NCBI GenBank assembly: GCA_025266875.1
Contig: JALLLT010000029.1
Coordinates: 310,001-374,000 of the forward strand
Direction of reading: 5' to 3'
From: Fennellomyces sp. T-0311
Taxonomy: Eukaryota > Mucoromycota > Mucoromycetes > Mucorales > Lichtheimiaceae
Length of the DNA: 64,000 nt
Shown here: piece by piece, positions 46,414 to 57,747 of the stretch
Position numbering within the stretch: the stretch's first letter is position 1
Layout: each line of letters starts with the position of its first letter
Translations under genes and position numbers: made by a program
The notes under the pieces: generated by a model
Database searches by the model: none
Seen by the model: the letters and a program-made list of their open reading frames with translations, nothing else
Told to the model about the DNA's origin: nothing

Positions 46414-49380
46414 TGTAACAATGACAACGAAGAGGACTTGGCGCTCAAAGATGTGTAAGTGATTCCGCGCTTTATCTAAAAAAGAATACTGATTAACGGA
46501 TCCCTCTCTGTGGTTTTGTAGAGGTGCCATGGTCAACGAATTATAGAAGCCTTCCATACATATCAACTCGACCTTTTCCCCATAGATTTCCTTTACATCT
46601 ATATGAACTTAAAAACTTCATGTTATACATCTGCCCTATATATATGTATCATCTTCTCTCTCTGTTATTATCATAACCACCATGAAATTCCTGTTTGCTA
46701 CAATTAATACTATCAGCTTCCATTACTTGCTTCGTACAATCGATATAGGAGGTAAAATTAGATCTAAATGCAGGGATAAAAGTGCACTAGTACGAGTCGT
46801 AAAAGCATAAGCTGTTGCGTAATACGAGCGAAATTAATATATATATTGAAGTAGCTGCTAGAAGGTAAGTGTAAAGCTTTGTACAAATTTTTCCCTAGTC
46901 AGCTTTTGACCAATTTTTTTGGGGCAAATTCCAGGCCACCTTTTCTTCCCTAGTCAATTTCAATCCGACTTTTTTCAGTAGACAACTTTAGATCGCTTTC
47001 AATCGTACTCCATAGTACAGCATTATTCAAAGCACTCAAGGGTGCTGCACTCCTCCATTTCTATTTTTCGTAAACTAGAGTTACAAGTTACATTCTTGTA
47101 GAGTGTCCGTAGTAAATTTCGTCAAGTTATCGATTCATTCGAACCTTCTCAATATGATGTTCTTTAACTCAAGGGAAAAAGTGTAAATTGTAAAGAGTCC
47201 GTGGTATTTGGGTTGACGACGTCAGAAGCTTTTTTCTTATAGCCGGTTATTGCTTGTTGTTTGTTGTATGTAATAGCGCATTGGTTTGCCGAGTCTGGTC
47301 ATTAACGGAATACTGGTCATCTTGGTCGAATTCTTGTGATATATGGGCAACCTATTGCTACAATTTACATATTAGCATATAAATGAGCTTGTCTAATATT
47401 TATAGAATCCTTTATCTCGCAGCTTAATTCCTGGTCTTTGATTGTAAATTTGGCCCGCTTTTGGTCCTATACGTTGCTACTACATTTACTAACACTTTAC
47501 ATATGTGGACCACTCATATTATTATTCTAATAACTACAACTATAATTCAAATATGGATATATATAAAAAGCGCATAATAGTAGTTGTGAATCGCTGTTAG
47601 GTCGACACTAGACAGCCATCGACCAACGTCATTTTTTGCACTCTCGTTTTTTGGACTTTTTCAAGTTTTTAGGTTGCCTAGTATGTAACCCGTTTGTAGT
47701 AAGTATAATGGATTTATACCTTTTACCTTGTAACATCATTCGTTCAATGGCATCTTCTATCGAAGGTAAATTCACAAGAAGTATCTTTTGAACTGCAATG
47801 TTAAATGCTGTTTACATGTGTTCCACGTAAGTAAGCGTCTTTTTGCTTATTGAGATAAGAGCGAAGTAGCGAGTATCGAAAAGGGCAATAGAAGTCAACA
47901 GGACTCAGAAAACTGTAGTTTATTGATGAAGAGTTCGCTCTATTTATATTAAATGCTTATCATGGATGGGACTTCATATTACCGATGTTATCCAAGATCA
48001 TATCATGATTATACCTGTATATCCATTACGTATGTCATGTTGGGATGTTATTGAGAAACGAGCGATGTCTATCGTTATGGAGCCTGTCCATAGCAGATAA
48101 TGATAAGCTAAGTGATAGCTGTTGATACGCGTTCATGATAGCGTCTATGACAATATGCCGGATATGGAAGATATGTTTGCATGAGTGAGTTTTACCAAAA
48201 AGGAAAGTGAGAGATAACCGTTCCGAGATACTGATTAATGGTTATGTCCCTGTTGGATACAACACTTATAGCTTATATAATATTTGGCGTCATATTCGCA
48301 TGTCTCGACATCCTGTCAAAGGTACTGTCTCTAGACATTTGCAAACCTGATTCTATAGCAAGTCGTTGAGATTAGTTTCTGGAGAAGTAAAAGCTAGAGT
48401 TGATTATGTATATATATAAATGCTAGCAACAGTTTACTTTGGGAATTCGTATCGTTTAGTATACGCAGTATAATGATAATCTTGTTCGAATTCCATATAC
48501 GCTTCCAAACAAATGCCTTCAAATATGTACTTGTAGTATTACATAGAAAACTGTAGCTTAGTAGCCCTCACTTGAATATCAATCCTGTTCCTCATACTAA
48601 TTTCTCTTGATCTTTCTACAACAAGCTGTAATTAACTAATCGGTAGACCTACTGTATGAAGTCAAACTGTCAGTACATTCGAAGGAATAAAAAGGCTTTG
48701 AACTACGTATATTAATTCAGACACATCTTCTTACAATTACGGATGCACCATAACAACAAATAGGAAAGCAATGCTCCAAAACAAATAAATATGATATGGA
48801 TGAAGATACTTTCTCTCGACTACATACTATATTGTATTTTTTAAGAATGTGGTTTAGATCTGTCATTTGCATCCACATTAGAATATATGTACACTAGAGA
48901 ACGACATAATGTCAACTGGGGAAGAAAAACCATCTTTCGTATATTGTATCTAAAATAACGATACTTGCTTTCCCTATAGTCTATGTATTTTTGCGTCGTT
49001 TGTAAACTATGTTACTCAGCTTCTCAATACTCACATTGCTTAGCTTATATAAATGTGATGTGGGAGCAATAGTAAAAACACAGTGTTTACTGCTCGACGA
49101 TATAGTTGATATAATTTCTCCGATTTAAATTCTATAGTATATGCTTTTCTGTAACGCTGCTAGTCATTCTGTCAATCTGTCAGTATGCGGCATATGCTAT
49201 ACTTTAAACCTGCGCACAGGATCATATCGGCAAGTAGTAAAAAGGATTGCTATAGATCAAGAACACTATACATTATAATATGCGTCAGCTTGCATTGGTT
49301 CTTTTGTTCTTACTGTTAACGGAGTGCCGCAATACATGGCTTTTCACAGGCTCGCGCACACATACCGGCGCTCAAAAAGG

Positions 49381-49665
49381 TAATGCCCCTTCCCTCATGA
49401 ATGTTTCACTCAATGTTTGCACGCAAGTGTACCAATATGCATCTTAAAAGATGCGCACTAGCAAAACTTATACTAGCTGTTTAGTTACGTAGCACACTTG
49501 ATACTTTTTGTATGTAAGCTATACTACAGTTTACAGAGAAACGTAGATAATGCGAATTTTGGCTCAAAGAATCATCTGGAGTATACTTTTGACTGATGAG
49601 CATTGTAGCGCCGCATGATCATACTAAAGTACCCGGCTTTTTTCTATGTGCGGCTATCTCTCTCC
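49381..49665 (+). repeat. Large inverted repeat, right arm
   Basis: Inverted match of 37612-37868. Together they bracket MULE-1 and MULE-2. They could be the terminal repeats of the older MULE-2 element or two independent copies of a dispersed repeat. Confidence 0.7.
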
Positions 49666-52600
49666 GGAGAAACATGAGTGAGGACGAGAGCTGCAGAGAG
49701 GATGAAAGCACATGTGAAGACTGCAGGACGGTGATCGGATCAAAGCGGCGGATCCGCCTCACGCAGCTCTTTTTCCTCCGGTCAAGAGCCACAACAGCCA
49801 TCATCGATATTACATCAAGTATCAAGTGCATATCTTATATTTATTACTATCATTGCGCTTTCTTCTTAATGGATAAATGAATGATGGAGAAATGATTCTG
49901 ATTAGGCTGGTGCTAACAATGATGTACAACTTTATTACTTAATGTCATTTAGTATCTGGTAAAGCACTATAGCTACAATAGCTGAACCGACATTACCGGT
50001 GAGATTCAGTACGTATCATCCATCTATTATAGTGCTGGAGGGGAAAGTGTACGTGTGAATGTTATGGTACGGGATCCGATCGAAGGATACGTGGTTGCTG
50101 CACGACGTAATGAATAGCACAACGCGTTTTTTCGTGGACATGCTCTTTTGTCTAACATATCCCATCGGTAACGTACGTTTCCAATTGGGTGGGATTTAAC
50201 ACTCTCGCTCGCCGCGAGAACGTGGGTTGAATAGACAAACGATTCCTACCGAATATACAGAAGTCGTCACAAACTCATATGATCAAACTTCTCCATGTTG
50301 TAATGTCGAATGTGGAAATATGTATCACTAGAGACGTAATGTGGAGGTAGGATGGCTTTTTTTCTTAATTTGCGGAATAACTAACCTAATTTGGACATTC
50401 AGTCTCTTTCCAGTTGATTTCAGTAAGTGTATGAATAGTAAACGAATCTGTCCTTTCCGGACCTCACCATTGTAGTACCTGCTTTGTGCCAGAGATATGC
50501 TTCGGATAAGCATGTCGGGAGAATAACTCCACCACGTTATCTCGTCGATTGATGTGAAATGCTTCATGCAGGTGAATGGCAACGGAGTAAGAATGGCTTA
50601 AATTCCCCTTTCTGCCAGATGACTAGTAGCACATGTACAACAGAGTCTCATTAATCATTCTGGCTTCGAAAAATGAAGACACTGAAAACGCAGATGTCTG
50701 TGCAATAAGATGAAAATCGAGGATAAACAGATAATGGAAGCGAAGAAAGGTTGTAATGGTAGAACAATCGTCGTATAGTGCTGTTACGCTTTCTCGTGTA
50801 CGAATCTAAACTTCACACACAGCACATTATATTATTTAGTTAATTATTGTTCCTGGCGTGATACCTTTTGTGAATCTGTGTGTCACAAAGTATCCCAAGA
50901 CAGAGCATCTATCAATCTAACCAAGTGTACTTGTTGCAGTGCTACGGTGATTTGAGAACAAAGTATTCAAGGTTTGATGGGTCCCGGCAATGCTCAGTTT
51001 GTCTGAAATGGATGGAATTGCTATAGTAGTCTTCGTCAGTACGTAATAGGATATTATTGTGAATACGTAAAGAGTGAAATATCTACAAATATACTTTAGG
51101 ATCCTGCAGGAGGTCAAAGAGGCGTTTGTCTAAAGCATGTCATATTGGGACTTTTATGCAAACAATCAATATCTGGTTATCCGTAGATCCACAAGTCACG
51201 AGCTACGGCTCCCGGAGAGAGTTGTATTGTACAGGAGATATTGTCTAGTTCGGGTATTGAAGAGGATAATCAATCCAATATATTGACAGTACGAGGTTTT
51301 CCGGATGTGTTGAGAACAATGTATATGTCGATGTCCCAGAATATCCACTGTTTGTATCAGCGGTCTGCTTTTATGACATCATTTGTCTGTATCTTAGGTT
51401 ACTGTTAATGTAGTTCTTGATTTAGAGAAAATAAACAACACTATTTCCACAAATATTTAGCTTGTGTCTACAGACGTAGAGCAATTTCGGTAACTGCACA
51501 AGTCTATAGCTTATCGAGAGTATCCTTTCTTTTTTGTAAATCATCTACTTCTCTAAAAATTACTCGAACATTTCATGTGCGTACATGAAAGATGACCGAC
51601 TAAGTCTTAAAATAAATCGTACCACGTCTGCTGTCTCACCTGAATCTTTATTTACCCCATATACCGGGTGTATCCAGGCGCAGTTGTTGGGAGCATACGC
51701 ACTAGGTATGTAATACTACCCTCCGGGAGATTATACATGTGTAACTCCAAACGCCCGCGGAGCAGGTATACCGGTAGTATATTCCCGCAACCCAGTGATT
51801 CTCTCTTTTTTTTCGCGCTGACCTGTATCTAGAATGAACGCTAACAAGTTTTCAGGCACAAAACAACTAATTTTTGACACTTAAAGTGTTCTTGTCAGCT
51901 ATATATTTTTAAAACACTGCTCATTTACATAGGACCAACGGTAAGCAAAGATAAAGGCTGCTATATGAAATATACAGAGAATGATCAACCAAATTTGTTC
52001 ATTACGTTAATACCCTATTCATTTACCATGAAATTTACACAGGCTTTCCATAATCGCACGTTTCGATCTATGTAGTAGTACAAAACATTCTGCAGCAATA
52101 TGCCGTGCGAAAGCTAACGTCACATGTAAATTTACTGGAGGTCCATCGCTCTAAGCGTTTATGCTGGGCCACACATGACCTTCACAGTCATGATCGCACT
52201 ACGGGAGCCACCGCACGAGAAAGTTCGGTTCAAGGGTAAATGAAAAAGTTCGTTATTGCCGGTTATTGCAATATGGCATAATCATCGTATTACTGCCATT
52301 ACGGGATACCCGATGCTATGGGAAACCTCAAGTTTACCAGTCAATTGGTAATATAGACCCTACAGAATGCATCATCTCTGTACCGCAATGATCGATCGTT
52401 GTTGTATAACTGAACATATTTTAATAATAAATAGGCAGCGGGGTGTGTGGGGAAATATCTATAGAACGGGAAACTGAAAGCGGGTGAGATCTTTTCGGGT
52501 GCCACATCAATTTAAACAAAGTTCAAGGCAAAATGTGTTTTAAGTCAAACTGAAAAAGAACCAGTACCGTCTCTCTATAGAGTTAGTGTAATAAGTAAAA

Positions 52601-52669
52601 CAGGTTAAGACTGAAAGCGGCAGGACATGGGCGTAAGGATTAGGGGTACTGACAGGGCAGTCCAAAACG

Positions 52670-52677
52670 TATAAAAA
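52670..52677 (+). promoter_or_regulatory. TATA box of the alpha-amylase gene
   Basis: TATAAAAA lies 73 bp before the dominant ATG at 52750, with a short leader between them. Typical spacing for a highly induced secreted-enzyme gene. Confidence 0.6.
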
Positions 52678-52749
52678 GGCACAATATTTTTTCGTCATTG
52701 GATTATCATTCACAACTCAAACCCCTCTTTTTTGTATTACGCACACAGT

Positions 52750-54355
52750 ATGAAAATCTCCATTTCCCTGTCAATTCTCCTGGCTGCCACTAGCATGGTT
52801 ATGGCCAGACCAGTTACTGAGAGCACGCCTACCATTGTCAAGCGTGCTTCGGCTGCCGACTGGAAATCCCGTTCCATTTACCAAATTTTGACTGATCGAT
52901 TTGCGCGAGGCGACGGATCCACCGACAACTGTGGAAGCTTATCTAACTACTGCGGCGGTAACTATCAAGGCGTGATTAGCCAGCTGGACTACATGTAAGA
53001 CATTAATCATGCGGTACGACGGCAAAAAAAAAAAAAAACTAATTACATATCAAAATCAAAAAAATAGCACCGGAATGGGTTTTGATGCATTATGGATTTC
53101 TCCCATTCCTGCCAACTCTGACGGAGGGTACCATGGTTATTGGGCAACCGATTTTTATGGGCTGAACGAGAACTTTGGCTCCGAGGATGACCTCAAGGCC
53201 CTGATTAGTGCTGCTCATGAGCGTGACATGTATGTCATGCTTGACGTTGTGGCTAACCACGCGGGTCCTACCAGTGGTGGTTATGACGGTTATACTTTTG
53301 GCGATGGAGATTACCACTCCCAATGCTCTATTAATTATGATAACCAGAATTCGATTGAACAGTGCTGGGTCGCTGACGAATTGCCTGATATTGATACCGA
53401 GAACGACAGTATCGTCGCCAAACTCAACGATATTTTGGCCAACTGGATTACATCGTATGGATTTGATGGTATTCGTATTGATACCGTCAAGCATGTTCGC
53501 AAGGACTTTTGGCCAGCGTATCAGAAAGCTGGTGGTGTGTTTGCTACTGGCGAGTAAGTGATAAATACGTAAATGGAATAAATGTGGGGCATTCATATTG
53601 ATCTCGGTATTTAGAGTTTATCATGGTGACCAAGCTTATGTCGGTCCCTACCAAGATGTCTTGGATTCATTGCTCAACTTCCCACTCTACTACGCCATTA
53701 GCGACACCTTCAAATCCGGCGGTACATTCAGCCGCTTGTCAAACCAGCTGGCTGCCAACAGAAATTCTTTCACTGATACCAGCGTCTTGACCAACTTTGT
53801 CGATAATCATGACGTCGTTCGTTTCTTGAACGCCAACAGTGACATTTCTCAATTCAAGAATGCACTTGCATTTGTGCTTTTGGCAGAGGGTATTCCTGTC
53901 ATGTAAGTAAGATCACTATCGATGGCCTAACGTGTTAAGTAACCGGTCTTTTAATGGGAATCAGGTACTACGGCTCTGAGCAAGGATTCTCTGGTGGTGC
54001 GGACCCAGCCAACCGAGAAGTCCTGTGGACTACTGGCTTTAGCACGGACAGCGACTTGTACAAGTTTGTTGCCACGGTCAACGGAGATATCAGACAGAAG
54101 AGTGGCAAGAGCGTGTACATGGATCTCCACGTAGAAGATAACGTTTATGCTTTCATTCACGGTAACGCCCTGGTGGTGCTTAACAACTACGGAAGCGGTG
54201 CAAGCAATCAAGTTACCGTCAATGTTGGTGCTCAAATCGATGACAACACTGCCTTGACGGATGCTATTAGCGGAACTGAGGCTACTGTTTCAGGTGGCAG
54301 CCTTACCTTCACCCTCACGGATGGCCTCCCCGCTATCTTTGTAGCCTCAGCTTAG
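52750..54355 (+). CDS. Secreted alpha-amylase, GH13
   Basis: Hydrolyses internal alpha-1,4 bonds of starch outside the cell. The signal peptide [18 protein letters not shown] is followed by a short pro-region ending in VKR, a possible Kex2-type site. All four GH13 motifs are present: region I DVVANH, region [11 protein letters not shown] (the Asp nucleophile), region III ATGEV (the Glu acid/base, split by an intron) and region IV FVDNHD. A C-terminal beta domain ends [12 protein letters not shown]. No starch-binding domain follows, and the length of about 440 residues matches Rhizopus-type amylases. Introns are 52995-53067, 53554-53614 and 53903-53964. The stop is the TAG at 54353-54355. The gene sits alone at the edge of the repeat-rich region. 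Confidence 0.95.
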
Positions 54356-54542
54356 AAACATTGGGTACAGCGCATTCTTTTCGCCCAGCTATATATGTGT
54401 TATTTATTCGGTATTAGACATATCGACAGATGAAAAAAAGATTTTCAATAAAGCGCGATCGTATTTATATTACTTTTACATGAAATGTATGCCAAGTGAT
54501 TGAATGATATCGTGGTGAATGCAGGAGTTGATTATCGGATGC

Positions 54543-55337
54543 TTATGCAATTTTAAGAGTGATCGAATCGCCTATCAAGTTAACCAACAGGAGTTCCTCA
54601 AACTTATCCTTGAGGTCCTTCTTGTCTTTGTTGCTCGACTTGGGGTGGGAGGCAAGCATCTTGATTGCCTTCTTGCGAGCGTCCTTTACCGACAAAGAAC
54701 CCTATTCCGTCCAACCATGAATACTTGCGAGCAATATGGAATTACACGACTCACCTTTGAAATGCGGAGGGCTTCACGCAATGCCAGATTAAGAGCCTCT
54801 CCAAGGTCACTGGGGAGTTCGGTCTCTTCCCATTTGCTTCCATTCTTTGCCTTTTTACTGGACTCAGGTTTTTCTTCGCTCTCTTGCTTACGCTTGTCAC
54901 CAGCAGCGGCCTCGGCTTCCTTCTTCTTCTTCAGTTCTTCTACAAGAGACAGTGGCTTGTTCTCAGCTGCAGGTGCCTTTGGCGCTTCGGCAGCTTGACC
55001 GCTCTTTGCACTGCTGTTATTGTTCTTGTTGTTTCCCTAATAGCCCGGTTCAGTACTTTGGTACAACCAGTTATGATAGACCCTACCTTCTTCTTGTACA
55101 GAGTCTTTTGGTACTTCTCTGCTTCGGAAATGCATGAAGTATGGGATTTGTACGAAGTGCCCTGGAAAGTGGTCGAGCAATCGATGCAAGTAAATGTAGC
55201 ACCGCAACGTCTGCCATGCTGATCGAGTTTGGGCTTCTTCACAACGTCACCGCAATAATCGCACTGGAAGCTATACGTGGCTCGGTAATTATTTCGATTT
55301 CGAAAAGATCTATGCAATTGTAAGCGTACCTGACCAT
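54543..55337 (-). CDS. LYAR: LYAR-type nucleolar zinc-finger protein
   Basis: LYAR proteins are nucleolar and linked to ribosome biogenesis and growth. Exon 1 is ATG GTC AG, spliced (intron about 55276-55329) to give MVSFQCDYCGDVVKKPKLDQ. The following C2HC fingers read CDYCGDVVKKPKLDQHGRRC and CIDCSTTFQGTSYKSHTSC, the diagnostic tandem arrangement. A Lys/Asn/Ala-rich basic linker (ENKPLSLVEELKKKKE) and a C-terminal helical region (SVKDARKKAIKMLASHPKSS) follow. Two more introns lie at about 55035-55088 and 54704-54755. The stop is the TAA at 54543-54545. About 200 residues, normal for fungal members. Confidence 0.88.
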
Positions 55338-55992
55338 GATTACAAAAAGGTTGAAGAAAAAAAAGAAGAGGCACAGTGCAACCGCTGTTCCAAAGCCACC
55401 TGATTTTGCTGCATAATATGTGGTCAGTGACCAGTGTGCATGATCTCGCTTAGTACAAATGGCTGTTATGGTTGTAATGCCTTAGACGCTGTTGCCACGT
55501 AAACGCCCTATGTGCCTGTTGCTAGACTATCGAGAAAGTGCATATATTCTCACTGAAAGAGCATGATCTACCGCTTCAGTATATAACCTCCGTCTAAGCA
55601 ATTCCATGTTCAATCAATAAAAAGCGTTTCGAGTTACCCGAGCTAAAAGAAGGTTTTTGCACCAGCATCCTGGAGAATTGCTATTATAATAGGATCGGGT
55701 CGCGTGTTGGTTTGGGGTATACTGCGGGTATCTGTATCAAAGCATGGCCGTTCATACGTCTTTATCACTGCATGGCAATTTAGATTTCTCAGGCCAGAGA
55801 GTACGTAGCGTCAAATAATTGTGTAAAACGCAAAGATGTCGTATCTCTGTAGGTCGACAACCAGTGAGTTCTGCTTCGGCAGGCGCGAAAGCTAGTTGAA
55901 GGTCGAATTTGAATTTGGAACCCGCTCGCTGCAGGCCAGGCCCAGCGTCAAAGCCACTGTTTCCATCGGTTGCTTGACACCTTGTACACACC
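55338..55992. other. Divergent promoter region, no gene seen
   Basis: About 650 bp between the starts of the LYAR-type and bL21m genes. The minus-strand frame 55752-56078 overlaps the bL21m first exon and has no motif. No clear TATA box is seen near either start. Confidence 0.45.
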
Positions 55993-56588
55993 ATGTTCTT
56001 GACGGCAATGAAGGGCGTGGGGGCCTTGCAGTCCCTGGCAACACGAGGTATGCGTTGTGCCACACAATATTCATCCATTCCATACTAATGCATTTTTTTT
56101 AAAAAAAAGTGGCGATGCCAACCAAGAGTACCGTATAAACCACTACTTGGCTAAATATACAAAAAAAACTCACTGCCTGATTAGGTTTTGTCCGCAATGT
56201 CCAAACCGATGCCACAACCAAAGACTTGTTAACGAAACTGCGAGACCAACTACGATACTACGCGGTTGCAGAAATTGCCGGTCGTCCGTTCCTTATCACA
56301 AAGAACGACAAGGTGATTGTTAATCGGCTGAAGGACGTTCAGGTCGGCGACGTGTTAAAGCTCGACCGCGTACGTGAACTCGGCAGCAAGGATTATACGG
56401 TCAAGGGCAGCCCCTACGTCAGCGACAAATACTACGATATCACGGCCACCGTCATTGAACACCCCAAAAGCAAACTCATTCAAATCGTAAAGAAGAAGAG
56501 AAGAAAGAACTACAAGCGTACCATCGAGCATAAGCAAACGCACACCGTGCTCCGGATCTCCAAAGTCGACGTGAATCCACTGGATTAA
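55993..56588 (+). CDS. MRPL49: Mitochondrial large-subunit ribosomal protein bL21m
   Basis: Encodes a protein of the mitochondrial 50S-like subunit. Exon 1 is MFLTAMKGVGALQSLATRG, a basic amphipathic targeting peptide. Intron 56048-56184 (137 nt) leads to FVRNVQTDATTKDLLTKLRD. The bL21 core follows: YYAVAEIAGRPFLITKNDKV, GDVLKLDRV, GSPYV and KKKRRKNYKRTIEHKQTHTV, then LRISKV near the end (the KKRRKxYxRxxGHRQ-type signature). About 153 residues. The stop is the TAA at 56586-56588, 45 bp from the stop of the convergent dehydrogenase gene. Yeast MRPL49 and human MRPL21 are the equivalents. Confidence 0.9.
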
Positions 56589-56633
56589 CAAAAAAGTGTA
56601 CCATAGATTTAATAAAACCAAAAAAGCTGTTGT

Positions 56634-57747
56634 TTATTTCTTGTTGCCCCGGTAGGCGTTGCGTGCATCGGCCTGTGCGGTAGGAAACACTGGTGGCATG
56701 TGTGAGAAGCATTGTATCGATCTGCTGCGAAAGCTGCTTACCGAGCATATCGCAAATGTTAACATGAGGTGGACGCGAGGCTGTGAATGTAACCAATTCA
56801 GCTAGGAAAAGCACGTATTAGAGCGCATTGGCAGTGGTGGCACTGGGCTTCTTACCGATATCTTGACCAACCAGTGGTTCAAGACCATCATATACGTTGT
56901 CAGCCTTTTCTTTGTCTCCATGGAACCGGACCGTCGAGAATTCCGTGTTGACCATGCCCGGGCAAATCTGGCTGACACGTACTGGTGTGTCCATGCATTC
57001 CCATATCAGTGCCCGCGTAATGGCATCCACTGCATGTTTTGACGCTAGAGATCTTTGAGTATATATCGAAATATACGATTCGCTTACATAGACCTACCAC
57101 AATAAATGCTACCGCCTGGATAGCTTTGCTTTCCTGCGACCGATCCGATGTTGATGATATGCCCCCGCTTCCTTTCGATCATCCCTGGTAAAATGGCTTG
57201 CGTCAAAAACACCAGTCCCTTGACATTTGTATCCATCATGGTATCATAGTCTTCTTCTGACACTTTCACCAATGGATCCATGCCCAACACCAATCCAGCA
57301 TTGTTGACAAGCACATCAATGTTGTCCTTGACCTGCAATGGCAAGGAAGCAACCGCTTCGTCGATGAATTGCTTTTTGCGCACGTCCAGTTTTAGCGTGT
57401 GAACATCGATGTCACTGTACGTCTGGGTCAGTTCCTTCTTCAATTCGTCTAATCTATCGAGACGTCGTGCTGTAAGGATCTGTTGTTTTTTGTGTCGTCA
57501 AAAGAAAATTCGTCGTTTGAATTCTCGCGTATATTACCAGGTTGGAACCTTCTCGCGCAAACTCACGAGCACACGCGGCACCGATACCGGAAGATGCTCC
57601 CGTACTTTTTTTTACATAATCAGATAACTTGTAGGAAGGTTGTTTTTTAGCTTACATGAAGACGTTTTTCTTTTCCAGGCGTCGTGCGTAGAAGCGTTTG
57701 GCATGAGTGTTCCATGCGGCTTTTTGTTGGAACGCAGCGCGTAGCAT
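56634..57747 (-). CDS. Short-chain dehydrogenase (YMR226C/YdfG-type)
   Basis: Classical SDR, likely an NADP-dependent 3-hydroxy acid dehydrogenase acting on serine and related alcohols. The N-terminus MLRAAFQQKAAWNTHAKRFY is basic, possibly mitochondrial. The cofactor motif is TGASSGIGAACAREFAREGS, with NNAG in DVLVNNAGLVLGMDPL. Catalytic Ser is in NIGSVAGKQSYPGGSIYCG; Tyr and Lys are in YCG|SKHAV, split by an intron. ICPGMVNTEFSTVRF is typical of the YMR226C group. Introns lie at about 57609-57656, 57479-57540, about 57048-57105, 56810-56863 and 56690-56741. The C-terminus is FPTAQADARNAYRGNKK and the TAA is at 56634-56636. About 285 residues. Confidence 0.9.

Larger units (their letters stand above)
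46414..52749. other. AT-rich gene-free region
   Basis: About 6.3 kb without a supportable gene. It contains the right arm of the large inverted repeat (49381-49665), imperfect repeats such as TTCCCTAGTCA at about 46894 and 46949, and many short AT runs. Open frames do not exceed about 95 codons and show no motif. The last few hundred bases form the amylase promoter, with GCGGGG and GTGGGG (about 52438-52452), which fit the fungal carbon-repressor (CreA/Mig1) SYGGRG motif. Confidence 0.5.
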
